From: Triatoma infestans
Taxonomy: Eukaryota > Arthropoda > Insecta > Hemiptera > Reduviidae
DNA length: 64,000 nt
Direction of reading: 5' to 3'
Assembly: GCA_011037195.1 (NCBI GenBank)
Contig: JAAEAF010009011.1
Span: 1-64,000 of the forward strand
In this document: positions 23,002-35,045 of the stretch, one piece after another
Layout of the letters: each line of letters starts with the position of its first letter
How positions within the stretch are numbered: the first letter of the stretch is position 1
Translations under genes and position numbers: made by a program
Notes under the pieces: generated by a model
Told to the model about the DNA's origin: nothing
The model's database searches: none
Seen by the model: only the letters and a program-made list of their open reading frames with translations

Positions 23002-24180
23002 AGCTATGAAGGGTTATCTTAGAATGAGGTGTAAGAGAGAATGGGTGAGAACCTTCCGGGGGGGTGGGGGGGTGGATCACACTAGGATCGCAGATGAGAT
23101 TTGGCAAGTAAACCAATTTCTGCTATCTAAAATTGATGAGACGAGCGAGAAGGGATTATGAGATTAGTATTGGTAGTCTAGGGGATAACACCCTTACGTG
23201 GCTAATGGAGGCCGGTAACGGCATTATTCGCTGCTATTCGGATGGCTCAAGGCAGGAGGGAACTGGCCTGTCACGAGCGGAAGCATGGTTGCAGGAGTTG
23301 GATGGGGGGAGTTCGGTGGCCTTGGGTGGTTTAGCCACTGTCTTTCAGTCTGAGGTTGTGGGTATTATCGAATGCTGCTGCCTTGCGGGGGAGTAGCAGG
23401 AAGAGTTTAAAGAGGTGCAGATATTTTCTGATAGTCAAGGCCGCACTGAGGGCTTTGAGCAAGCCGTGTTGGAGTTCGAAATTGGTAGGAGAATGTAGGA
23501 AAAGGCTTAATACCTTAGCTCGTAGGGGTAAGGGCGACTCTATTGGGTACCCGGACATGCGGGAATAGAGGGTAATGAGAGGGCGGATCGGCTGGCTAGG
23601 GAGTGATCCTCTTTACCTTTTTGTGGTCCCGAGCCAGCCCTTGCCGTCACTAAGAGGTTCTGTGATAAACAGATTAGACTTTGGAAGACAAGAGTCTTGG
23701 AGAAACGCAGAGAGGACACGCAGGGGTGCCTCCATGCTAAAAGATTTATAAAAAGAATCAGGCAGGGGGTTTCGGATTACCTCCTGTCCCTTAGTAAGAC
23801 AAGTCTGAGGACCTTGGTGGGTGTAGTGACTGGACACAATTGGGTCCAAGGGAGGATGTCCAGTCCCATTTGCTAGAACTGTGATGATGGAGTTCGGGAA
23901 ACGGTGTATCACTAGTTATGTCCTGTTTCGCTGGCACTAGGTTTCGTGTATTCGGGAGGCACCACTCTGGCGGGATTGCCTGGTAAGTTGGAGTTACAGG
24001 ATATCTTAGGATATCGCAGATTGACCGGTAGACTACCGGGGAAGATTAATTAGGGGGATAAATTGGGGGGAAACGCGGGGATAAAAGCAATACAGGCTTA
24101 GGTCCCAAGCCATTAGGCACCCGGATTCAATAATAATAATAATAATAATAAAAATAATAATAATATAATAATAATAATAA
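23002..24180 (+). pseudogene. LINE-A 3' end, copy 2
   Basis: This 5'-truncated LINE inserted into a Harbinger element. The remnant RNase H shows IRCYSDGSRQEGTG (first catalytic Asp), LATVFQSEVVGIIEC (catalytic Glu), IFSDSQG, and WVPGHAGIEGNERADRLARE. It continues with SSLPFCGPEPAL, LRTLVGVVTGH and a knuckle remnant NCDDGVRETVYH. An AAT-rich tail occupies 24129-24180. Stops and frameshifts occur throughout. The 11-bp direct repeats on both sides are a textbook LINE insertion footprint. Confidence 0.85.
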
Positions 24181-24191
24181 TAGTAAGTTGA
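24181..24191. repeat. Right target-site duplication of LINE-A copy 2
   Basis: TAGTAAGTTGA, directly after the AAT tail. Confidence 0.8.
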
Positions 24192-24630
24192 TGGATACTT
24201 TTTCCATAATACATAATACTGTTCATAATAATAGCTACAATCTTACACACATGGTACGATCCACTCCGAGATCTACTACAAAGCTGCTCTGGAAATTTGG
24301 ATCACTGAGGCAATGTAAAAATATTTCCATCTTTTTGTCTTTTTGTAAATGCTCCTGCCCCTATTTTCAGCAAGATCGTCCGAAATAAATAATTGCTAAT
24401 GATGTCAACACTCTCATTTACTTTCAAATCGTAATAATTTTTTGTAAATATCGGCACTTAAATGTTGACATTGTTTTACAATTTTTTCTTCATCGTACAA
24501 GCGAAAATGCAGCCATGTGTAAGCAAACAACCATGGCAAGTTTTTAGTTTCATCCACTTCACAAATTCTAGAGCATTTAAATCTAGCCAGCAGGATTTTC
24601 TCACTTTTATTCACAGTATTTACTTATGAG
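24192..24630 (-). pseudogene. Harbinger-type transposase, N-terminal part
   Basis: On the minus strand FLHCLSDPNFQSS and VVDLGVDRTMC (about 24320-24245) resemble the N-terminal helix region of Harbinger transposases. The minus frame 24614-24414 (upstream on that strand) may be its first part. The element continues at 22980 after the LINE insertion. Confidence 0.6.
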
Positions 24631-25085
24631 TATGAGTATTTACTCTTTCTATTCACTTGATGACAAGTATATACTTAAGAATTGGCAAGTAAAAACCTTC
24701 TATTCGTTTTATTCACCTATCCTAATATAATATTTTATAGAATCAAATATCTCAGTAGTTTTAATTTTATGAAATATATAGAATTGATTAGTTTTACTGA
24801 ATTCAAGATAGATGTTCAATGTTTGCAGTTTTATTTTAACAAGTTAACATTAAGAGCCTGTTTTGAGATCAGCAAAAATTTTAATCTCATTAAATGAAAT
24901 CATGAATACGATAAATATTTTATTTCAGTACAGCAATTTCTGTTATGTTTTGTCTAAAAATCAATCTTTCAGTCTTTATTTTTCTAATAATTATATATAC
25001 AAGCCGCCATCTGTAATAAACTTTATAAATAGTTAAATTTTAAATATTAGTTTATTGTTACTTATAATAAATTGTCTTGTTTTTT
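24631..25085. other. AT-rich sequence, probable PLE 3' UTR
   Basis: No coding motif. The last 100 bp precede a hammerhead-like motif and probably belong to a decayed PLE 3' end. Confidence 0.4.
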
Positions 25086-25130
25086 CATGCAGTTCCTGAG
25101 GAAGGACATCAAAGGTGTCCGAAACATTGT
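25086..25130 (+). ncRNA. Hammerhead-like motif, family C
   Basis: CTGAGGA (25096-25102), stem II GGACA/TGTCC with loop TCAAAGG, GAAAC (25121-25125), followed by ATTG instead of GTC, so the cleavage site may be lost. Closely related to the copy at 35006. Confidence 0.5.
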
Positions 25131-27056
25131 AAAAAATAAATATTTTTTAAAGTTGAAAAGTTCTCTTTGGCCATGCCAACTATCATTTTGTTTGTAACAT
25201 ATTCAAGTATTTAAACAGACTCACTCACATAATATACACATATGTGGTGTATGTGTGTGACCTTAAACAAGAGGATAATAATAGCGCTATACTACGATAG
25301 GTGTATATGTATTATACACATACATCTCATATACAATTTAGTAGTTACCAGTTTTCAATTAACGACCCCGATCCAAACAGCAACGTTAAGACCTGAACTA
25401 TGATTGAATTAGATTGTAGCGACATTATATTAGTTGGGTGCCAGCGTATTAGAAAGCCGCGGGTCAATAATATATATGTGCGAGATCGATCAGTCGCACA
25501 TTGACGTTAAAATCTATTTATCCCCCAGGTTTTAGTTTTTATTGTTATATTATTATTTCGGCCAGTTATTTTGAAAATAAAATGTCATATTTCTTTTCAG
25601 TACTAAAAGTCCATACTGTGACGACGCCAGCGCTTGACAGGTCACCGCTCAGCATTATCAGTCCTTAATGACATAACAAATCTTGAAGAGTCTAACTTTT
25701 AATACAACTATGTTAAACCTTCAAGAAGTGTTAGCGAACAAACCAGTATCTCTTATAGGTCGGGTCCATCAGACTATCTTCGCCCAACGGTCTTCTCACA
25801 AGTCGCTCTATCAATCTTCTATTCTTACGCTACAATCTTCCTTACTAAGTAAAACGGTTAAATATACATTGTGACCAATATAACTAGTGCGTGTTTCGCT
25901 TCTTCAATCCCACATTGCCACCATTATAGCGCTCGCATACTGATGGAATTACATCAAGCTAATCAAACAATGGCTACGAACTAATGGCCACTGACATCTT
26001 TAAACAACAAACTGAAATGGAGCCACAGTAAGCCCCGAAAGACACTTTTCTGTAAACCTTTATTCGGAAGAATAAATCATCATAAGGCAGAGTCGGATTA
26101 GATCAGCATATAGATATATTACCGAACTGGTGAAGTATATATTTACTTGGCTGCAAGGATCATACTAACAGAAGCAAATTCCAGTTAATTTAAAGGTAGT
26201 AGACTGTCTAGCAATAAACAGAAATCTGGGAAACTATATGCTGGGTTTTCATGTTTACACTGATAAGCTTACAGGAGCATAGAATTTACTGGGGCAATTA
26301 TTTCTTGTATGCTACTCTAATTTCATTTAGCCATCACTTCTGAGGGGGGAAAAGTTAGCGGTCGTCTTAGAGGTACTTAAGTTATTTGAGATAATCTTGA
26401 AGGTATCTAATCTGGGGCATAGAACAGACTTTATTCAGGAATATTCTAATATTTTATTTCTGCCAGACATTCGATACATTCTTTTTTAAATCTTGACAAA
26501 GAATGCTTCTTTTATATCCTTAATTATGAAGAGGAAACGAGACGAGCTTTAAACGAGAACCAAAAGATCAAATTGGAAAAACAAGGGTTCAGTGGGCACT
26601 TTATTCTCTTTAAAATGGATGTTATGGATGTTCGGAATGCAAATTATGATTTAAGGTTATTATGTACGCTTCAAACTGATTTCTGCTAGACTAGAAGTCA
26701 GTGTAAACGTGGCAATGTAGGAATAAAGTATGTAATGGAATCAATACACTTTTGAGGAAATTCTCTAAAATAGCACTGAGAATGTCATTGTTGGTACTAG
26801 ACGTATGAAGCGCCTAGCATCACTCTAAACGCGTTCTACCTCCATCAGTCTTGCCACTGCACTGTTTGGACGGATAGGCTATAACTTTAGAAGCCAAGCT
26901 TCCCCTGAAAGCGAGTTTTCTTATTTTAGTCTCTTAGAATTATATTCAAATAACACTATGTCCCCTCCTTAAGAAAACCAGACAGAAAGTAATAGTGAAT
27001 GCAATAGTAAATCTAAATACATATGAAATGTAATTGGTATGTTGGGTTGTTGTAGT
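25131..27056. other. Unassigned, more balanced composition
   Basis: This ~1.9 kb is less AT-rich than its flanks but contains no long frame and no recognised motif. It could be decayed retroelement or unique host sequence. Confidence 0.4.
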
Positions 27057-27506
27057 TTGCACTGCGTTTTTACTGAAATGAATTTTTCAGTTTTCTGGTA
27101 TTTTCTTGAAAACGGCTCCAACGATTTTCATTAAACTAGGAATATGAACTACACATTTAGAGAGCTAAAATTTTTATTTGAAATATTTCTCCAGGTGCAG
27201 TCATTTAAAGGGCCTTTTGGGGGATTGGTTGGGGTATGTTTTTCTCTAAAGTGCCAGCGTAGTTGATTATACAATTTTACCACCCATACACAAAATTAAT
27301 TAGAAATAAATAGATGGCAAAAATTCCGAGTATCATGAAAATTAGTAAACCGGAAGTGCGCTTTTACTGAACATTTTTTTTCGTTTTCGACGAACTCCAA
27401 CGAATTTCATCAAATTTTGTACACAAACCATAAAATTTGTCAATTAGGTACAATTTTGAAAACTGGAGTAAGAGAAAGTTGTGTGAGTGTTTCACACCAG
27501 ATTTTT
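27057..27506 (+). repeat. Family P 3' half
   Basis: From ACTGCGTTTTTACTGAAATG to GGAGTAAGAGAAAGTTGTG and the hairpin GTGTGAGTGTTTCACACCAGA at the end (about 27480-27502). Confidence 0.8.
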
Positions 27507-28620
27507 TTATAACAAGTGAGGAGACTTTTTCAAAAAGAAAGCGCTGCATCTTTTGTTGGATCAACTCAAACAAAAAACCAGGCTCACAAAATACCAGTGA
27601 GGTAAATGCAATAAATATTTATTGCATTTTACATTGGTGAATAAAAACACAATACTTACGAAAGAGACTCAGACAACATGAACTGGACATAGCTAACAAA
27701 AACTGACAGTACCGCCATCACAAAACATGCACTTACCCTTGCCCGTTCCTTTGATTTCCGAAATGCTTCTGCCCCAACCGTCTATTCTAACCACCTGAAG
27801 CGATTTCTTTCTGAATCTATCCGCATTAACCTCAACCCTAACTCCATCAACTACAAAAGAGACAAGGACGTCATTAACTCTTCTTACAACAACATTTTCC
27901 GCTTCACCTTCCACTCATTTTCTAGCTTATTTCTATTCATTTATTTTTCTTATAATTACTTGTTGATTTGTTTTTCTCTTTTACCATACATCATGCTACC
28001 CAACTTTTAAATTTTCTCTTCTCTGTCTTCTTTGCCAGTTTACCTTAATCCATAACCAAACAATAACCTCCTCTAACATTAAACTCTCTATTCTGCTGAA
28101 ATGTGACTGGTGATACTGTGTTGTTGTTTGTATAGTGGTGCTTGTAGTGGTAGCTTGTGGCATGAGCGGTTTTGTAAAGTGCTTGTATTTGTAAGTTTTA
28201 AGAGAGAGAAGTAATAATAATAATTAAGAAAACACTTGTAGATTAAATTAAATATATTCTTTAAAGATATTTAAATGCTATACAATAACACAGCAATATG
28301 CTTATTAATTTACCGAAATTAGTTGGAATAAACTCTTATGTTTTAACTTATATCTGGCACTGATTCCTGAAGTGTTTTGCTTCGGTATCTGTTTCAGACT
28401 GTTCTTGAAGGAATGTCTTCTAATTGTTCGTTCAAATCTTCCCCTGTGAAAAGAAGGGGGTAGACAATGCTACCAAGGTTCATGAACTCTAAAAGACAGT
28501 GGTGGTCTTCTACCTGAATAGTCCTTTTGCAAGGGAATGTTACATTTTTCTTGATATTTTTGATTATTTCAAATTAAATATATTTTTATATTTCTGGCAA
28601 CCATCATACATAATTAGATT
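27507..28620 (+). pseudogene. Penelope-like element 3' end, copy 2
   Basis: Nearly the same sequence as 33610-34890. The plus-strand translation near 27770-27900 reads YSNHLKRFLSESIRINLNPN then YKRDKDVINSSYNNIF, the conserved PLE C-terminal tail also seen at 20389. A hammerhead motif is not found in this copy; the match ends near TTCTGGCAACCATCA. The antisense frame at 27914-27693 is a shadow. Confidence 0.65.
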
Positions 28621-29461
28621 ATAGTAGTCTCTTAACTCTTATAGATAGTGGATTTCTAATTTTCTTTATTTGCTCTATCAAATAAAGTGCACACTATAAA
28701 ATCAAAGATAAAAGATCCCATAATATCTAGCATTTTCTTTATGGACATTAATTGATCCAAAACTAGGGAGACTAATTGGCTGCAAACTTGTAAATCCTCA
28801 ATGAAATGATGCAGTTATTAAGGTCGGAGCCAGGATTGTGAGGATTGGGTCGTCCGTAAAGAAAAAAAGAAGTTTTTATGCGACAAAGTTTATAACTTTT
28901 TCACTAATTAATGTAATAACATTTTGGGCAAAATTTCAACTTAGTGCAAGGGTGTGAAAAAAAAACAAGTAACTCATGTTGTTTTTAATAAATAAAATAA
29001 GTGAAAGTAAAAAATGAAATATAAGACATGTTGAATTTTATGTTTCTCTTAGCGCTGCGAAGAGAAATTATTAGGATCTAATATTATTTTTAAAAAAGTA
29101 AAATTATTTTCAATTGGTTCTTCTCTTTGTAAAAAATAATTATTTATTCATTCATCTTTACTGCATCAACTAATAGGTGTAAAGTCTGAACGCTGAATTG
29201 TTCAGTTGAATTTAATTATCTAGGTGTGTGTTTCTATTTGTCTCTATTGAACATGTTTTAATCTACTTGTTCCACATAATATATTACAGGTATATTACAG
29301 GTATATTACAGGTTATTTAAAATTAACAAAGCAAAATGTTTAATGGAGTTCTTAATACAAATTATGGTTAAGCGATGTTTTTGTTGATATTGTAATGACA
29401 TGGCAAAGTCATTGACATCGGCAAAGTCACAAACACCAAAGAAATAATAATTTACAACTAG
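28621..29461. other. AT-rich sequence
   Basis: Three tandem copies of GGTATATTACA occur at about 29279-29313. Nothing else recognised. Confidence 0.5.
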
Positions 29462-30018
29462 TGGTTCCAGCCAGCTGATATCTTAACAAAGGGTGGCAGT
29501 AATAAAACAGCGACCTAGTTGGCCGCCGATAGCCGCGGCCAACCAAACAAACAACAAAGCCTTTTCATCAGTACTTACATCGAAAGCAAGCACCGCGATA
29601 AGGTTGGCCACTGACCTAAAAAAGGTCAGCAAACTACGAAGGTCGAACACTAGGACAGATGTCTTGGTGTGAGTGTGGCCAACAGCAATGTATAAACTCT
29701 ATATATACAACGAGAGGATCATTATATCATCTACGGCTAAACGAGCACGTCTGTATACCCGAGCGGCAATTTACAGTTTTATTCAAACATCATTTTTTAG
29801 TAATGCATCTTAGTTCAGTTATTTCAGTCATTCTAATTTATTAATAATTTATCTTCTATTTATTACTTAGTATTTTGCTAGTTATTAGTTACCATTTCCA
29901 ACGTTCTTATTATTGTTAAAATACAGTTTATTTTTATATAAACCATTTAATTATTCGAGCCTAACTTCCCAAAATCTCTCAACTAACTTCCGCCCTCTTC
30001 AAGACATCTGCTACTACA
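29462..30018 (+). mobile_element. Solo LTR, LTR family 1
   Basis: Starts TGGTTCCAGCCAGC, contains AAGGTCAGC, ACATCGAAAGC and GATGTCTTGGTGTGAG, a CTATATATAC TATA-like box near 29700, and ends ..CTACTACA. No primer-binding site follows. Confidence 0.65.
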
Positions 30019-30289
30019 TCAGGAATCACACAACAAACGATTCCATTACAATAGCAAAGAGAGTATAATGGCATTAATGTCAGTTTGAAAGATTTAAATA
30101 AGAGAGTTAAACATTTGTCTAGAGAATTTAGTGAATAAAATTTAGTATTATTTGGTGGTGCGTAAGAGTTCATCATAATAACTAATGGGATTCGAAGGAA
30201 TTATTACGTACTACTTTCAATGAAAAAGGTTAAATTTAAATCTAAATTTAAAATTGATTCGGTCAGCTGAAAAAGGAAAACATTCCACT

Positions 30290-30846
30290 TATTTCAATGA
30301 CTTTGCAAGCGACAGAAAGTTTCCGGTCAGTTGAAGAAAGAAAAGATTCCAGGAACGTGTTCCTTCTTCAACTGAAATGGTCATGCGGTTCCAGGGTTGG
30401 AACCGCACCCCCCCTTGGAGCGCTGTCTGGTGTTTTCTGTCTGCTGCAACTAACTAGTGTTGTCGTTCTGTTAGTTGAAGGAGAGCTCGTAAATTTTTAC
30501 AAAACAATCGAAGCTGTCACGGAAATATGTAAAAATAGGGATGATGTCGCTGGAATAGTGTTTGACTTTATGCAGAATCTACCTCTACCTTGTCTGCCAG
30601 TGCAGGAAATGTTTTACCTGCGTAAACTATGGCAATTTATCTGCTGTGTGCCATAGCTTAGGGGATAATAAGGCGGATTACGAAGGTAAAGCTAAGAAAG
30701 GGCCCACCGAAGTTTGTACGTTTTTATACGATTACGTTGTAAATAATATTTCACCTCAAGTTAGGGGACTCAACATATTTAATGACGCATGCCCGGGCCA
30801 AAACCGGTACCGCACACTACCTAGGTTTATAATGAGCCTATCTGTT
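30290..30846 (+). pseudogene. Transposon-like insect gene (DUF7869-type), frameshifted
   Basis: Two overlapping plus-strand frames form one broken protein. The first carries VFDFMQNLPLPCLPVQEMFY and LRKLW (about 30557-30635); the second carries KKGPTEVCTFLYDYV, LNIFNDACPGQNRYRT and RFIM (about 30692-30830). This order is typical of a large family of uncharacterised arthropod proteins with a Q-N motif preceded by DAC/DxC, probably transposon derived; I recall it as DUF7869. A frameshift near 30640-30660 separates the halves, and a family P copy interrupts the 3' end at about 30847. Function is unknown; a nuclease-like role is only a guess. Confidence 0.6.
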
Positions 30847-31330
30847 CCGGTCATCCGATTCTTTTTTTCAATCTCGGAATTTTAACAACATATTTAATTC
30901 TAATTAATATTATTTAGATGACAGAATTGTATAGTAAACTGAAATAGCACTTTAGAGGAAAACCTACCCCCCCCAAACTGCCCTTAAATAAACTTTCCCG
31001 GAGAAATGTTTCAAATAAAAGTTGTAGCTCTTTGTATGTGTAGTTGATACGCTAAGTTTCAAGAAAATCGTCGGAGCCATTTTTGAGAAAATCGCAAAAA
31101 AGTAAAAAAAAAAAGAAAAAACTAGTAAAGTGGTATTTTAAGAAAATCGCAAAAAAAAACTAATAAAGTGGTACTTCCGGTTGAGGAATTTTGACAGATG
31201 ACGCACTGTCGAATCCCATGGTGATACCTAAAAGGAATATCAAGTATGAACTTTCTACGATTTTTTCGTGAGTCAGGGAACCACAAAACGGATATTTCCG
31301 GTGAAAACTCGATATAGTAAGTTAAAGTAA
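30847..31330 (-). repeat. Family P 5' half
   Basis: In minus orientation from GGTCATCCGATTC to GAAAACTCGATATAGTAAG, lacking the microsatellite. A ~50 bp stretch with AAAATCGCAAAAAA is duplicated at 31088-31160. Confidence 0.8.
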
Positions 31331-32076
31331 TAAAAAGCAATTTTTTACAATTGAGGATCAATGTTGGCATAAAAGAAAATTCACCAGTATGATTATGAAA
31401 CAAATATTAATTAGTCCAGGAATATTGTATTTAATAATTATTATAATATAATTGAAAAGTTTATAATGAAATAAAGTATAAAAATAAGTATTCTAATTTA
31501 TAAAAAAAAGTATTAGATCATAAAGTTTATTTTTCAATATTCTTCAGCTATAAACTAGGCCCTGCTTTTTATCACATAGGCATTGCCGTGAGCGGTACTT
31601 GGTTCTCAATAGCAGGCCCACATTCTGTACGGATAGCCTATACAAAAGTAGACTCAAGTTATGGGCCCAATATTATATTTATTCTTCAAAATATACAAGT
31701 TATTTTCTATGGAAAGTTTGGTTAAATAGCCCCCCCCCCCAAGTTGCGCAATAGTTTACCGTAATAATTGTGCAAGAAGTTTACGATAACTATCAAAAAA
31801 AGTTTTTCTTTAATATCTCCAAAGATTCTAGATGGGATGATTGTTCTCAAAGTAAAGACATCATTCAATTTGTCCATAATTTAATTTACGTATTTGTTCC
31901 TAACAAAATATAGAGGCAGTGGGGGTTAAGTAACAACCTATTAATCAAAGTAGGTAGAAAAGTGATGCTTATATTATGGTCCAGCGCTCTAAAAACAGTG
32001 AATCAACTACATATAACATTTTGAAATTAACGCTACAAATTTCGCACAACCTTATGTATTGGACCTCAGTGATCGG
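31331..32076. other. AT-rich; may include LTR-element leader
   Basis: If the LTR at 32097-32925 belonged to an element in minus orientation, this would be its internal leader, but no gag or pol motif is visible. A C homopolymer is at about 31730-31740. Confidence 0.4.
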
Positions 32077-32094
32077 ATCCCACCGCTGCCACCA
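32077..32094 (-). promoter_or_regulatory. Retroelement primer-binding site (tRNA-Leu type)
   Basis: On the minus strand TGGTGGCAGCGGTGGGAT begins two bases after the LTR end. It is complementary over 18 nt to the 3' end expected of a tRNA-Leu (CCA included), as I recall that tRNA. Confidence 0.6.
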
Positions 32095-32096
32095 GA

Positions 32097-32925
32097 TGTA
32101 TTGGAATCAGATGTCTTGGTGTCGGGAGTTGAAGTGAGGAGTAAGTGATGTTAGTTAGAGAGTTTTAGAGAATTATTATTCGAAATACGTACTACTGATT
32201 TACTGAAAATAAACTATATTTTAACAAATAATTTAAAGTGTTTTGAAATAGATAAACTAAGATGCACAATTGTAAATGAATATAAGAATTATGAAATGAT
32301 TAATAAATATTAAAGAAATAGTGTTTAAAACCTTGAATAGGGACGCGCTCGCGATGTGTGAAACTTAACTGCTTGATAACTCGAACTGACGTGAACTGCT
32401 GTCTAACTGATTGATAACTGGTAACTGATATCGTACTGGTTGTGAACTGATGTATACTGGTAACTGATGTGATGAATACTAATGTATAACTGATCTCGTA
32501 AGAGTTGTGAACTGATGTATACTGATTTGTAACTGATGGAATACTCGTGTATAACTGCTGTATGACTGATCCCCTCCTCCTGTGGGGCGACGTTTATATT
32601 CGCAACACTCACACATCGGCTGAGTGTAAGTACGTGCCACACTAAGACATCTCTCGTAGTATATTGACCTCGGTAGTTAACAAAGGCTGTTTTTGGACGG
32701 GGTGGCGACGCCTGTCAACAGATGGTGGCCAGATGGCCTCTTGAGTGTACATTGACCCTTGTACGAAGGAAATACAGGCCAGGTGGCCTTTTGAGTGTAC
32801 ATTGACCCTTGTATGAAGGAAATACAGGCCAGGTGTTGCGGCGGTTCTCTTGACTGTATTATATCACCCTTGTTTGCAAGGGTTTGGCCGCGGTCTGCAC
32901 CTGCGATAACGGCTGGCTGGAACCA
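32097..32925 (-). mobile_element. LTR with adjacent primer-binding site, LTR family 1
   Basis: It starts TGGTTCCAGCC and ends ..CCAATACA on the minus strand, giving ~829 bp. It is longer than the other two copies because of tandem repeats: a ~49 bp unit ending in GGCCAGGTGG duplicated at about 32731-32830 and an AACTGAT-rich array at about 32390-32570. A minus frame across that array is an artefact of the tandem repeat. Confidence 0.7.
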
Positions 32926-33404
32926 CTCTAGTTATAATTTTCATATTTATAAATTAGTAAAATATATCTCTTGTTCTTCTTGCCATCACATAACTATATA
33001 CCAAAATGGTTTCTGCAATAAAAATAATTACATTTTATCTATAAAGTTAATTTACCAAAAAATCTAAAAACAAATCGTGTTAGTTACTTTTCGAGAACAT
33101 TTCAACTGATTCACACAAAAACCTATTATATAAAAGTTCGGATTTTCGGGTAACCGATTTTTGTACATTTGGAATGGTATAAATAAGTATTCTATATTTT
33201 TTGTATGGTAAACCATGGAGTGGTATTTATAGGTAAACATAACGCTACTGTCCCCCCCCTCCCAGATCCCCCCCAAAAAATCAATTTTCCCAGAAAAATG
33301 TTTCAAATAAAAGTGAGTGGTAATTATGTGTGTAAATAGTATACGAAGTTTAAAGTAAAACGCTAAAACTGAAGAAAATAATAACAGTAACCTCGCACTG
33401 ATTA
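32926..33404. other. AT-rich with family P scrap
   Basis: A minus-orientation family P inner scrap lies at about 33240-33375 (AGAAAAATGTTTCAAATAAAAG). No gene. Confidence 0.5.
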
Positions 33405-33590
33405 AAGGTGTTGGTGTAGTGGTTATGAACATGGACTTGTAAATGGGAGATCCCCAGTTCGAGTCCCGCGTATAACTGTTAAATTTTATATTTGTTTAAA
33501 AAATGTTATTAGTAAAGTAGGTGCTTCCGCCCCCGTCCACGACACGTAATTTGGTAGTTTGACATTAAGCCCGGCTGAAAAAATAATTAC
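33405..33590 (+). mobile_element. SINE-C (tRNA-derived), copy 1
   Basis: A tRNA-like head has box A TGTAGTGGTTATG and box B AGTTCGAGTCC, but its ends cannot form an acceptor stem. The body (TATAACTG..AAATT.TATT.GTTTAAAAAAT, AGTAAAGTA, AATTTGGTAGTT) recurs at 53636-53815. Confidence 0.65.
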
Positions 33591-33820
33591 TCTTTATTTT
33601 AATTTTTTTTTTTAATAACAAGTGAGGAGACTTCTTAAAAAAAAAAGCGCTGCATCTTTTGTTGGATCAACTCAAACAAAAAACCAGGCTCACAAAATAC
33701 CAGTGGGGTAAATGCAATAAATATTTACTGCATTTTACATTGGTGAATAAAAGCACAATACTTAACGAAAGAGACTTAGACAACATGAACTGGACATAGC
33801 TAACAAAAACTGACAGTACC

Positions 33821-33864
33821 GCCATCACAAAACATGCAATAGATATTGATTGTTTTGTGATGGC
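33821..33864. repeat. Perfect hairpin at PLE insertion/deletion point
   Basis: GCCATCACAAAACA (33821-33834) and TGTTTTGTGATGGC (33851-33864) form a 14-bp perfect inverted repeat with a 16-nt loop. It lies where copies 2 and 3 of the PLE end diverge. Confidence 0.8.
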
Positions 33865-34996
33865 GATATGGAAGCACAATATAAAAATAATATAAAATAG
33901 ATGGTGATATTGGAAGCACAATTTTTAATGCTTCCAGTCCCAAAATAATAAGAAGAATAGGATCAGGTATCCTATCTTGTTAATATTTTTTAATCGTAAA
34001 ATATTCTAGTTTTTATTATGCACTTATCCTTGCCCGTTCCTTTGATTTCCGAAATGCTTCCAGTCCCAACCGTCTATTCTAACCACCTGAAGCGATTTCT
34101 TTCTGAATCTATCCGCATTAACCTCAACCCTAACTCCATCAACTACAAAAGAGACAAGGACGTCATTAACTCTTCTTACAACAACATTTTCCGCTTCACC
34201 TTCCACTCATTTTCTAGCTTATTTCTATTCATTTATTTTTCTTATAAATTACTTATCTGATTTTGTTTTTCTCTTTGACCTACATCCATGCTACCCAAAC
34301 TTTAAATTTTCCTCTTCTCGTCTTCTTGGACAGTTTACCTATCCATAACCAAACAATAACCTCCTCGAACAGTAAAAACTATCTATTCTGCTGAAATGTG
34401 ATGTGAATTGGTTGTTGTTTGTGTAGTGGTGTTGTACCGTGGTAGCTTGGGCATGAGCGGTTTGTGTTTTGTGTTTGTAAGTTTAAGGAGAGAAAAGTAA
34501 TAAGAATAATTACAAGAACAAACCAGGTAGATAAATTAAATAATTCTTTAATGATTATTAATGCTATCAATAACACAGCGTATGCTCATTAACGTACCGA
34601 AATTCAGTTGGAATAAACTCTGATGTTTTAACTTAGATCTGGCACTGAATTCATGAAGGGTTCTGATCGTGTATGTTTCAGATCGTTCTTGCAAGGAATG
34701 TAGGTCTACATTGTTCGTTCAAATCTTCCCCTGTGAGAAGAAGGGGTAGACAATGCTAACAAGGTTAATGAACTCTAAAAGACAGTGGTCGTCTTCTACC
34801 TGAATAGTCCCTTTTGCAAGGGAATGTTACATTTTTCTTGATATTTTTGATTATTTCAAATTAAATATATTTTTATATTTCTGGCATCCATCACACTTCC
34901 TTAACACACGTATCATATCTTGTTAATATTTTTTAATCGTTAAATATTCTAGTTTTTATTGTGCAATTTTTTTCTATATTTCTCTTTGTTTTGTTT

Positions 34997-35045
34997 ATGT
35001 AGTTCCTGAGGAAGGACACGAAAGGTGTCCGAAACGTCGAATAAA
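34997..35045 (+). ncRNA. Hammerhead-like motif, family C, of PLE copy 3
   Basis: CTGAGGA (35006-35012), stem II GGACAC/GTGTCC, GAAACGTC, then GAAT, which pairs with GTTC before the core (4 bp with one G-U). All core bases fit the hammerhead consensus with an ACGT minimal stem III. Confidence 0.65.

Noticed and set aside
27693..27914. Minus-strand frame with MEGEAENVVVRR, also at 34024-34206
   Set aside because: It is the antisense of the PLE C-terminal tail, whose plus-strand translation is conserved in a third copy at 20389.
32403..32642. Tyr/Ser/Gln-rich minus-strand frame
   Set aside because: Produced by the AACTGAT tandem array within the LTR.
33405..33480. Possible tRNA gene (also 38558, 57936, 62880)
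   Set aside because: Box A and B are present but acceptor or anticodon stems do not pair, and the same heads recur with SINE bodies.
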